A DNA stretch of 64,000 nucleotides from an uncultured Alphaproteobacteria bacterium. Lineage in GTDB: Bacteria; Pseudomonadota; Alphaproteobacteria; RF32; CAG-239. This document shows, piece by piece, positions 31,083 through 38,211 of the stretch. The notes under the pieces were generated by a model that did not search any database, was not told the DNA's origin, and saw nothing but the letters and a program-made list of their open reading frames with translations. Location of the stretch: contig CALXUN010000001.1 of assembly GCA_944391705.1 (NCBI GenBank), positions 94,714-158,713 on the forward strand, written 5' to 3'. Both the position numbers and the translations under genes were made by a program. Each line of letters begins with the position of its first letter. The stretch's first letter is position 1.

Positions 31083-32900
31083 TTATTCATCAATATTAAG
31101 GGTTTTAAGCCTTTCAACCAACAATGCTTCATTAAAATTAATTGTTGCCGGCGCTTGTATGCCACGGGTAATTTTTTGCCGGATAACTTCTTTATTAAGC
31201 TCTTCTGCGTCTTCTTTTAAAGTCAGGGCATGCTGCCACTGAAAACGAGCCTCGTCTTTTCGCCCTACCAGCCAATAAGCATCACCCAGATGATCACAGA
31301 CAATGGCATTTCCGGGAAGATATTCGGCAGCCCGCTCCAGTACCTTAATGGCATCTTCATATTTGCCCATTCTGTATAAAGCCCAGCCAAGGCTGTCCAT
31401 GATATGCCCGTCTTCAGGATTTTGCCGGTAAGCCTCAAAAATCATATACAATGCCTCGTTGGAGTTTTCATTATGTTGTAGCCAGCTGTACCCGAGATAG
31501 TTAAGTACGAACGGATGCCTGTTGCTGACCTTAAGAGCCTTTTGCAAAACTTCTTCGGCTTTTTTCCATTGTCCGTTGCGTTCATAAGCCATGCCGAGAG
31601 CATAATAAACCGTCCAATCTTTCTTTACGGCTTTTGGGGCGACTTTAAGCGCTTTATTGTAATATTTGATAGCAACTTTTTGTTGGTTCATAACCCGGTT
31701 GACTTCGCCCAAATTAAATAAAATCTGATAATCATCCGGATATTGCTCCAGCAAATTTTCGAGCTTTTTCAAAGCCTTTTGATTGTCTTTCTTTACCATG
31801 TAAATACTGGCGACTTTTAATTGCGCCATAAAATAAACCGGAGATTGCGGACTGATTTGGTTGTATTTTGCAATCGCTTCATCATAACGTTGGCTGTTTT
31901 CCAGCAAATCAGCCATGGAAATCAGGGCAACGTCATGCTGTGGGTTAAGATATAAAGCCAATGCCGTAAAAATTTGGGAAATATCGCTTTGGTAGCCACG
32001 GAATATTGTGCCGATGTTAAACAGGGCTTCAGCTTCTCCTTTTTGCGGTGTATCAATCATTTTGGCAGTTGCTTTAAGGTCGGCATTTTGGATGTTTTGG
32101 TATAACTCGAAGAGCATCCGTGCCTGAAAGTTCTTGTCATAATATTTTTTTACCAGCTCTGCCGCCTCGTTTTTCCGGCCGCTGCGGATATAAAAGTTAC
32201 TTATAATTTGCAGCGAACGATAGGAAAGTTCCAGATTTTCATTATTAACCACCGTGTCAAAGGCTTTTGCAGCCTCTTCCTTGTTTCCGAGATAATCATT
32301 AAGCATTCCGCTGTGCATATAATATAAAGACACAAGGCTTTTATCTTTTTTTAGCTTATCCATGGCAGCTAAGGCTTCTTCAGGTTTGCCGCTGCCGGCA
32401 TAAATCCAGGATTCAAACAAAGGCAGAATAGATTCCTGGTAAGCTTTATCCTTAATATTTTCCAAACTCTCAAGGGCCTTGTCATAATTTCTTTTGTTAA
32501 GCTCGTCAGTCATCACGACAAAATGAATGAAGTTTCCTTTATCGCCTTGTTCACGGGCTTTTTTGGCATATTCTGCCGCCTCGGAAATCCGTCCTTCAGA
32601 GGTAAGCAGAACATAAGCCCTGCTGATAATTTCCGGATTGTCGGCACCGAGTTTGATGGATTTGACATAATAATCGGCGGCCGTATTTAAATCCTGCCTT
32701 AGATGAGCCACTCTTGCTGCCAAATAAGTACCGTAAGCCGTTTCCGGCCGCGGATAAGCATAAACCGCCGCATTTTCCGCATATTGGTTTGAATGCATGA
32801 ATTTTTCCGTGCAGGAGTTAAACACCGCAACGCTGAGAACAAGAGCTGCTATATATCCGACTTTCATAAAATTTTTCATCTTTATTGAGTTTTTTCTCAT
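31083..32900 (-). CDS. TPR-repeat lipoprotein
   Basis: 605 aa. A lipoprotein signal ends at Cys30 (LSVAVFNSC), so the protein should be lipid-anchored in the envelope. The remainder is about 14 tetratricopeptide-like helix pairs; clear ones are YDEAIAKYNQISPQSP, VAIKYYNKALKVAP, WKKAEEVLQKALKVS and YEDAIKVLERAAEYLP. Such proteins occur widely in alphaproteobacteria as scaffolds, and no partner is evident here. Start choice is unsure: ATG codons at 32900, 32879 and 32867 all lack a clear SD, and the one at 32867 (MKVGYIAALV) gives the most compact signal. Confidence 0.85.
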   Translation of the reverse strand: MRKNSIKMKNFMKVGYIAALVLSVAVFNSCTEKFMHSNQYAENAAVYAYPRPETAYGTYLAARVAHLRQDLNTAADYYVKSIKLGADNPEIISRAYVLLTSEGRISEAAEYAKKAREQGDKGNFIHFVVMTDELNKRNYDKALESLENIKDKAYQESILPLFESWIYAGSGKPEEALAAMDKLKKDKSLVSLYYMHSGMLNDYLGNKEEAAKAFDTVVNNENLELSYRSLQIISNFYIRSGRKNEAAELVKKYYDKNFQARMLFELYQNIQNADLKATAKMIDTPQKGEAEALFNIGTIFRGYQSDISQIFTALALYLNPQHDVALISMADLLENSQRYDEAIAKYNQISPQSPVYFMAQLKVASIYMVKKDNQKALKKLENLLEQYPDDYQILFNLGEVNRVMNQQKVAIKYYNKALKVAPKAVKKDWTVYYALGMAYERNGQWKKAEEVLQKALKVSNRHPFVLNYLGYSWLQHNENSNEALYMIFEAYRQNPEDGHIMDSLGWALYRMGKYEDAIKVLERAAEYLPGNAIVCDHLGDAYWLVGRKDEARFQWQHALTLKEDAEELNKEVIRQKITRGIQAPATINFNEALLVERLKTLNIDE

Positions 32901-32968
32901 TCTATATCAAAATCAAACGATTGTTCAACAAAAATAATATAATTATATGTGTAAATAATTGCTTTATA

Positions 32969-32998
32969 TTGCAAAATAAAGTATTTGCGCTATATAAT
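32969..32998 (+). promoter_or_regulatory. Promoter of udg, apparently leaderless
   Basis: TTGCAA (32969-32974) and a perfect TATAAT (32993-32998) with an 18-base spacer. The ATG at 33006 lies seven bases after the -10, where transcription would start, and no SD is present. Confidence 0.55.
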
Positions 32999-33005
32999 TT
33001 TAACC

Positions 33006-33809
33006 ATGGAACAAAATTTTGACATGGCCGGTTTGCTGGAATGGTACATAGATGCAGGCGTCGATGAAGTTTGCGGCGATGCGCCTGTGTTGAGTATATG
33101 CCGCTCAAAGGAAAAACCGGAAGAAAAGGCTTTAGAATCTGTTGCTGTTAAAACGGCAGCAGCGGCGGTTCGTCCGGCAATAACGACTTTGGCGCAGACA
33201 ACAACCTCGGCATGCAAAAATGCCCGGGAGTTGTGTGAAAAGGCTCAAAATCTGGCGGAATTAAAAGAAATGGTCTGCGCTTTTGAAGGCTGCGCTTTGA
33301 AATTTAATGCCAAATCAACGGTTTTCGGCGCCGGTAACCTTAAGGCAGAGCTGATGATAATCGGCGAAGCGCCGGGCGCCGATGAAGACCGTTTAGGCGC
33401 GCCTTTTGTCGGTCGCAGCGGACATTTGCTGGAAAAAATGCTTTTGGCAATCGGCTTGAAACGCGAAGATGTATACATCACCAATGTTTTACCCTGGCGA
33501 CCGCCGGGAAACCGCACACCGACGGATGCCGAAGTGGCCGTTTGTCTGCCGTTTTTGAAACGACAGATAGAGTTTATAAAGCCGAAAATAATTTTATTAC
33601 TGGGCGGAAGTGCGGCAAATGCGTTATTAGATAATGCCGAATCAATATCCCGTTTACGCGGCCGCTGGTTGGAATATATAATGGCAGATAAAACGCCGAT
33701 AACCGCTTTGGCCAGTTTTCATCCGGCGTATCTGTTGCGTAACAGCGCTCAAAAGGCCAAAGCCTGGAGTGATTTTTTGCGGCTTATGAAAAAATTAAAG
33801 GAAAATTAA
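33006..33809 (+). CDS. Family-4 type uracil-DNA glycosylase
   Basis: 267 aa. Removes uracil from DNA. Motif 1 is GEAPGADEDRLGAPFVGRSG (120-139) and the second catalytic motif is ASFHPAYLLRN near the C-terminus. The family normally holds a 4Fe-4S cluster with four Cys. Here Cys91, Cys96 and Cys180 are visible, but the third position is Trp in VLPWRPPGNRTPT. This is the version I know from alphaproteobacteria, so the cluster may differ or be absent. An N-terminal Ala-rich linker (40-75) separates a short helical start from the catalytic domain. The ATG at 33006 is favoured over a TTG at 32985. Confidence 0.88.
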   Translation: MEQNFDMAGLLEWYIDAGVDEVCGDAPVLSICRSKEKPEEKALESVAVKTAAAAVRPAITTLAQTTTSACKNARELCEKAQNLAELKEMVCAFEGCALKFNAKSTVFGAGNLKAELMIIGEAPGADEDRLGAPFVGRSGHLLEKMLLAIGLKREDVYITNVLPWRPPGNRTPTDAEVAVCLPFLKRQIEFIKPKIILLLGGSAANALLDNAESISRLRGRWLEYIMADKTPITALASFHPAYLLRNSAQKAKAWSDFLRLMKKLKEN

Positions 33810-33872
33810 GTAAAAACGGATTAAAGTAAACATAACTCTTAAATTTTTAGATTTATAAAAAGGGGGCAAAGA

Positions 33873-34643
33873 ATGAGTATTTTGAAAAAAGCATGGTGTT
33901 CGACTTTAGCGCTGGCCTTTACGGGAGCGGCTTTTGCAGCCTGTGCGCAGGAAGCGGCACCGGCAGAGGACCAGACCACAAAACCCCGTGCCGTATTGTT
34001 TAAAGTGCATGACATTACACCGGTTGAAAACACCGAAGGTGTGGTAACGCATTGCGATTTTTTGGTTACATTTTATAACCGTACGACCGACAGTCTGCGT
34101 CAGGCCAAAATTGACATGGGCTGGACAGATGAGGTAACCGAACGCTATATGATTGATGAAGCCGATGCCAAGCCGGAAACATCAACACGTACGCGCAACA
34201 CACGTTCCAGCCGGAATGCCGAGCCGGTTTTGGGTGAAATTACCACCAGCGTGGATATGCCGGCACTTGGTGCTTATAAACAGGCAACTGTCAAGGGATC
34301 GGTTAAAACAGAAAAATGTTTTCTGCTGTTGGATAACCTGGAATTTAATGTCGCGTCCTGTAGTATCATCGGCCAGAACGCCGAAAATGAGAATTCTTCG
34401 CGCAGCAGCCGGCGCACGCGGGTGGCAGCCAGCCGCAACAACTCGGAATGTGCCAATTTGTTTGAATATGTCAATTCCAAAAATCCGGAATATTATGACG
34501 AATTTAAGAACATTTCTTATTCCGAACAGGAACGCCTGTTAAGTGATGAGAAAAAGCAGGATATCAGTGATATTGAATCCACTTATGAAACGATTGTCAA
34601 CAATTTTGAAAAAGCTGACAGCATTATGAACAATATTAAATAG
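33873..34643 (+). CDS. Secreted protein, paralogue of the next gene
   Basis: 256 aa with a signal peptide (about 1-23; AFAACAQE, where a Cys could also make it a lipoprotein). The core beta-rich domain (about 45-170) has RAVLFKVHDI, a Cys in VVTHCDFLVTFYN, a DMGW turn, then VDMPALGAYKQATVKG and a Cys pair near TEKCFLLL and VASCSI. An Arg/Ser-rich loop (about 105-120, RTRNTRSSRN) interrupts it. A helical C-terminal tail (about 185-256) is not shared with the neighbour. The domain order and Cys positions match the following gene, so the two look like an ancient tandem duplication. No family name is recognised. SD AAAGGGGGC. Confidence 0.7.
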   Translation: MSILKKAWCSTLALAFTGAAFAACAQEAAPAEDQTTKPRAVLFKVHDITPVENTEGVVTHCDFLVTFYNRTTDSLRQAKIDMGWTDEVTERYMIDEADAKPETSTRTRNTRSSRNAEPVLGEITTSVDMPALGAYKQATVKGSVKTEKCFLLLDNLEFNVASCSIIGQNAENENSSRSSRRTRVAASRNNSECANLFEYVNSKNPEYYDEFKNISYSEQERLLSDEKKQDISDIESTYETIVNNFEKADSIMNNIK

Positions 34644-34657
34644 AGTGGTTCTTTAGG

Positions 34658-35392
34658 ATGTCTAAGTACCGGCGAAATCTGATTTTGACAAAGGCTGCCC
34701 GCTTTTTAAGGCTTGGCAGCCTGCCGGTATTTTTATTCAGCTTGCTGATAGCAGATACGGTTTCGGCACAGATGTTTGGTGCCTCAACTGGTTTTAGCAA
34801 CCAATCATCTGCAACTCAAAAACCATCAGCCGTTATACAACCTGAAAACCGTCCGGTCGCTTCTTCCCGCCCGGCGGCTGCATCAACGGCAGCCGGACGC
34901 GCGACTTCCAAAGCGGCTGTTCAGGCATCGGCAGCCGGTAGACAGTCTGCAAAGGCTCAAACATCTTCTGCACAACAACCGTCAGCAAATCAGCCCAAGG
35001 AAGATCAGGTTAAAACGCCGTCAGTTGTTCAGTTCCGGTTTGTCAACGGGGAAGTTATTGCCGATACCAAACCTAAAATTATGCTTTACATGCGTGATTT
35101 TAAGGTTGCCCGCAACTTAAACGGCCGTCCGAGCTGTACCATGCGTTTTTATATTTTATCTTCGGCGCCGGAAAAAATCACCAACATCAGTTACCGTTTA
35201 AAATGGCCGAACATAGAAACCGCACTTTCTTTTAACGATGTTGCCCCTAACACGCCGACTTTCTTTGATTATGCCCTGTTAGGTAACGGCTGTTACAGCA
35301 TGGATAAAGCCCCGAACATTATCGTTAACCGCTGCCGCATTAAAGGTATGAGCCAGCGCCAGTGTGCCGATGCCATTCAGTGGATGGAGTAG
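34658..35392 (+). CDS. Secreted protein with Ala/Gln/Ser-rich linker
   Basis: 244 aa. A long signal peptide (about 1-37, ending VSAQ), then a low-complexity Ala/Ser/Gln linker (about 45-118), then a compact domain (about 122-244). That domain reads KIMLYMRDFKVARN, Cys in PSCTMRFYIL, YRLKW, then an Asn/Pro-rich strand, a Cys in LGNGCYSM, NRCRIKG and a final QCADAIQWME. The pattern of Cys, Arg/Lys-x-Trp turn and closing Cys pair resembles the preceding gene. The linker suggests it reaches across the periplasm. Function unknown. The two genes are 14 bases apart and clearly co-transcribed. Confidence 0.7.
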   Translation: MSKYRRNLILTKAARFLRLGSLPVFLFSLLIADTVSAQMFGASTGFSNQSSATQKPSAVIQPENRPVASSRPAAASTAAGRATSKAAVQASAAGRQSAKAQTSSAQQPSANQPKEDQVKTPSVVQFRFVNGEVIADTKPKIMLYMRDFKVARNLNGRPSCTMRFYILSSAPEKITNISYRLKWPNIETALSFNDVAPNTPTFFDYALLGNGCYSMDKAPNIIVNRCRIKGMSQRQCADAIQWME

Positions 35393-35421
35393 CAGGCTGA
35401 GTTGCCGGTATTTAAAAATTC

Positions 35422-35474
35422 TTGCCAAAAAAACACTTTCATGCTACACTAATAATGTGAAAAAATATTAGTGT
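35422..35474 (+). promoter_or_regulatory. Promoter with overlapping palindrome before the small membrane protein
   Basis: TTGCCA (35422-35427), 17-base spacer, TACACT (35445-35450). An inverted repeat ACACTAATA/TATTAGTGT (35446-35454 with 35466-35474) covers the -10 and start region, so it may be an operator. The 100-base leader that follows contains an ATG-to-TAA mini-frame of 13 codons (35485-35526, MSGFCFVGNLTAL), a possible leader peptide. Confidence 0.5.
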
Positions 35475-35570
35475 GGTTAAAATTATGTCGGGTTTTTGTT
35501 TTGTGGGGAACCTTACCGCTCTATAAAAATTTTTTCCTTTTTTAATTGTTTAATTTAAAAATAAAAAAAT

Positions 35571-35849
35571 ATGTTTTGGAATTTCTTATTAATATGCGCT
35601 GTAATAGGAATTATAGGTGCATGTCTGGGATGGTTTTTTGAAAAAGCACAAGGTTTATTATCTTATGTTATTTCATTCTTCATCTTTGGAGTAGGATTAG
35701 GTATTATCTTGTGTGGGATAATGTGGGTCGGATATTTTGTCGGTCTTTTCGGGGATTGGCATATATTTGGATCCCATCCGTTCCTGATTGGATTTTTCCT
35801 TGGTGCCGTACGTGAGGTATATCTCGGGGTACGCACCATTGTAGGGTAA
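35571..35849 (+). CDS. Small multi-pass membrane protein
   Basis: 92 aa and almost entirely hydrophobic: about three membrane helices (3-22, 28-56, 68-88) rich in Gly, Phe and Ile, with LGWFFEKAQG and FGDWHIFGSHP as the connecting loops. No signal peptide, no charged domain and no recognised family. It is a single-gene unit with its own promoter and a strong terminator, which supports a real expressed gene. No SD is obvious before the ATG, which is preceded by A-rich sequence. Confidence 0.65.
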   Translation: MFWNFLLICAVIGIIGACLGWFFEKAQGLLSYVISFFIFGVGLGIILCGIMWVGYFVGLFGDWHIFGSHPFLIGFFLGAVREVYLGVRTIVG

Positions 35850-35854
35850 GAATG

Positions 35855-35894
35855 AGCACCGCTTTTGTTTTTCAAAACAAAGCGGTGCTTTTTT
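35855..35894. terminator. Terminator of the small membrane protein gene
   Basis: Stem AGCACCGCTTT/AAAGCGGTGCT (35855-35865 with 35879-35889), extended by T/A pairing in the loop, followed by T6 on the plus strand. On the minus strand an A/T-rich stretch allows some function for the convergent pseudogene. Confidence 0.9.
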
Positions 35895-36305
35895 AGCGTT
35901 CCTGATTATGGTTTAGGGTTGTTTTTTCCGTTTCCGGTGTTTGGGTGTGTGTTTTTTTATGGCTATCGGCTTTAATCTCCTTTACTTCCCGTGTCATTCT
36001 TTCCACATTGACAATAAAATCATGATATTCTTTGCGGATTTTAGTTGCCGGCGTTATCAGCACATCCTCAAGCTCTAAAGATTTTTCCTGCCTTGCCTGA
36101 TATTTATCCATTAATAAATCCGAGGTACTTGTTCCAATTGGAAAATAAGTTACCGCTTTGTTGCCGTTTTCCTTGGCGTCCAGCAAGATGTTTAACCGCC
36201 GCTGCCTCAAAATGTCGCTCTATCAACATAACTAAAATATAAGGCCACCGGCTCGGTCAGCTTCTCAAATGTTCCGTTCTGCACCAGTTTGCCGATATAA
36301 TCCAT
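35893..36305 (-). pseudogene. Frameshifted small gene of unknown function
   Basis: Translation from the ATG at 36305 (SD GGAGG ten bases upstream, inside the end of the preceding gene) gives MDYIGKLVQNGTFEKLTEPV and stops at a TGA at 36207-36209, after 32 residues. Directly beyond, another frame reads LRQRRLNILLDAKENGNKAV and continues to 35893, with 105 residues that look like genuine protein (LEDVLITPATKIRKEY). One extra T in the run TTTT around 36210 would join both parts into about 137 aa. It is either a sequencing or assembly error, a decayed gene or a programmed frameshift. No family is recognised. The C-terminus is charged and disordered. Confidence 0.6.
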
Positions 36306-36308
36306 AAT

Positions 36309-36785
36309 CTACCGGCCTCCGAATTTTTCTTTGAACTCTTTATCAAAAACTTTATTTAATTCCTCTACACTTTGTTTTATTTCTTCTTCGCTTTTTCCGT
36401 TAAGATAACCGTATTTTATGACAAATGCCGTATGTCGTTTTCTCCAATCTTCAAAGTCTCTCTTCTTTTCTTCTTCGGTGGGCTCTCTTTCGATATACGG
36501 ATTCTTTTCATTCATCACGATAAACTGGTTTTTAAGCATCCGTAAATATGCCCCGATTTCACCGTCTGTTAAGCCCTCACTCCTCATCTTCTCGCGCCAT
36601 TCATCATAGCCGCGGTATTCCATTTTTAACCCGTCGCCGAAATATACTTTCCTTAAACCAATCCCCGTTTTATGGACCCCGCTTTCTTCCTCCACGTTAT
36701 AGCGCCATTCTTCCTTATAGCGCTCGTAATCTGCTTCCACTTCTTCCTTGCTGCCATAATTCCTGATTTCTTCCTTTAACCCCAT
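36309..36785 (-). CDS. Charged accessory protein of unknown function
   Basis: 158 aa, soluble, very rich in Glu, Lys and Arg, predicted helical. Recognisable stretches are KVYFGDGLKMEYRGYDEWRE and EPTEEEKKRDFEDWRKRHTA. There is no signal or membrane segment and no known family. Its 3' end holds the SD of the frameshifted gene that follows, so both form a small operon. The base composition and charge bias recall the accessory gene at 14539-15342, although I see no convincing homology. Probable mobile or lineage-specific DNA between secreted-protein genes and tolQ. Confidence 0.6.
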   Translation of the reverse strand: MGLKEEIRNYGSKEEVEADYERYKEEWRYNVEEESGVHKTGIGLRKVYFGDGLKMEYRGYDEWREKMRSEGLTDGEIGAYLRMLKNQFIVMNEKNPYIEREPTEEEKKRDFEDWRKRHTAFVIKYGYLNGKSEEEIKQSVEELNKVFDKEFKEKFGGR

Positions 36786-36945
36786 CTTATTTGCTCCCTT
36801 CTTAAACCTGCCAATAGCTTAACGTAACTTATTTTTGTTATTTTGTCAAAGAAAACAAATCAGGCGGATATAAGGATATATTCTTTGGCTTGTGTTGATA
36901 TTTCGGTATTTTTTTATGTAAAAAGGTTTTTTAATTAATTGAAAA

Positions 36946-36964
36946 TTTAACATTTTATGTTAAA
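36946..36964. promoter_or_regulatory. Palindrome upstream of tolQ
   Basis: TTTAACAT-TTT-ATGTTAAA (36946-36953 with 36957-36964), 45 bases before the tolQ ATG. The surrounding 220-base gap is AT-rich. No promoter with good spacing could be fixed. It could be an operator. Confidence 0.35.
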
Positions 36965-37008
36965 AAGCCGATAATCATGAAATTTAAATAAAAAAAGGGT
37001 TTAGAAAA

Positions 37009-37755
37009 ATGGAAACACAAGCGCTTTCTGATGTTGTAAGCACCGCCGCCCAGATGTCCATGTGGGATTTAGTCTGGGCCTCTGACACGGTTACCAAAGT
37101 GGTGATGATCGGCTTAATCGCTGCTTCGGTCTGGTCGTGGGCGATTATTTTTGAAAAATTATCAACACTCCGCCATGTCAAAAAAATGTCCAAAAAATTT
37201 GAAGAGGCATTCTGGTCAGGAGGTTCTCTTGACCGCCTGTATGATGCCATCGGCAACCGCCCGCGTGATCCGATGTCGGCCATGTTTTTAGCGGCCATGA
37301 AGGAATGGCGCCGTTCCGATATCATGAAATCCAAAACCGACCGCAGCCTGCGCGGTGCCTCATTACAGCAGCGTACCGAAAAAGCCATGATGGTGTGCAT
37401 GGATAAAGAACTTGAAGATTTGGATAATCGCTTGGGTTTTCTGGCATCTACCGGTTCGGTGGCGCCGCTGGTGGGGCTGTTTGGTACGGTTTGGGGCATT
37501 ATCAACAGTTTTAACGCCATTGCCGCTACCCAGAGCAACTCTTTGTCTGCTATGGCTCCCGGCATTGCCGAAGCATTGTTTACCACCGCTTTCGGTTTAA
37601 TTGCCGCCATTCCGGCGGTGGTGGCCTATAATATGATTACCACGCAAATTGACCGTTATGCCAATCGGTTGGAGAATTTTATTGCCGAATTTTCAACTAT
37701 TTTGTCGCGCGAAATCGATGATACGACTTTAAGAGCGGAAATGGCGGGAGAATAA
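37009..37755 (+). CDS. tolQ: TolQ/ExbB-family proton-channel protein
   Basis: 248 aa inner-membrane protein that couples proton flow to TolA. Three membrane helices: about 26-46 (VVMIGLIAASVWSWAIIFEK), 143-168 (STGSVAPLVGLFGTVWGIIN) and 180-205. The helix-2 sequence VAPLVGLFGTVWGIINSF and the helix-3 EALFTTAFGLIAAIPAVVAYN are diagnostic. The order tolQ-tolR-tolA and the N-terminal MWDLVWASDTVTK support TolQ rather than ExbB. SD GGG plus A-rich leader. tolB and pal, which normally follow, are absent here. Confidence 0.93.
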   Translation: METQALSDVVSTAAQMSMWDLVWASDTVTKVVMIGLIAASVWSWAIIFEKLSTLRHVKKMSKKFEEAFWSGGSLDRLYDAIGNRPRDPMSAMFLAAMKEWRRSDIMKSKTDRSLRGASLQQRTEKAMMVCMDKELEDLDNRLGFLASTGSVAPLVGLFGTVWGIINSFNAIAATQSNSLSAMAPGIAEALFTTAFGLIAAIPAVVAYNMITTQIDRYANRLENFIAEFSTILSREIDDTTLRAEMAGE

Positions 37756-37758
37756 GCC

Positions 37759-38199
37759 ATGATAAATTCTTCAACCCGCTTTGCTTCCCATCGCCGCAAA
37801 AGCCGCCGTAACTCGGATGTTAACATCACTAATTTGATGGATGTCATGATGGTTCTTCTGGTGGTGTTTATGGTTGCCGCGCCTTTAATGACATCAGGCA
37901 TTGCGCTTGATTTGCCCAAAGTCGGCGGCAAAGCTTTGGAAGGTAAAGAAACGTCCATTAACATCAGCGTTGATAAAGACGGGTTTTACTATATCGGTAA
38001 AACCGAAATTCCGGCTGATAAAATTGTGGCTAAAGTTAAGGCCATCAGAGGTGAAAATGCGGAAGCGACCGTCACCATTTCCGGTGATACGGAATCATCT
38101 TACGGCCGGGTAATTAATTTAATGGCGCTGTTAAAAGAAGCCGGCTTTGAAAAAGTAGGCTTAAAAACCGAACCACGCCCGCGCCAGATAGAAAAATAG
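37759..38199 (+). CDS. tolR: TolR/ExbD-family protein
   Basis: 146 aa. A short cytoplasmic start with SRRNSDVNITNLMDVMMVLL, in which the membrane-embedded Asp of the LMDVMMVLLVVFMV helix is the proton-carrying residue, and a periplasmic domain (about 50-140). ELIKED-like periplasmic features follow (KDGFYYIGKTEIPADKI). It starts three bases after tolQ and is 12 bases from tolA. Together these form the energising complex for the outer-membrane constriction system during division. Confidence 0.93.
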   Translation: MINSSTRFASHRRKSRRNSDVNITNLMDVMMVLLVVFMVAAPLMTSGIALDLPKVGGKALEGKETSINISVDKDGFYYIGKTEIPADKIVAKVKAIRGENAEATVTISGDTESSYGRVINLMALLKEAGFEKVGLKTEPRPRQIEK

Positions 38200-38211
38200 G
38201 CATTAAAAAGT

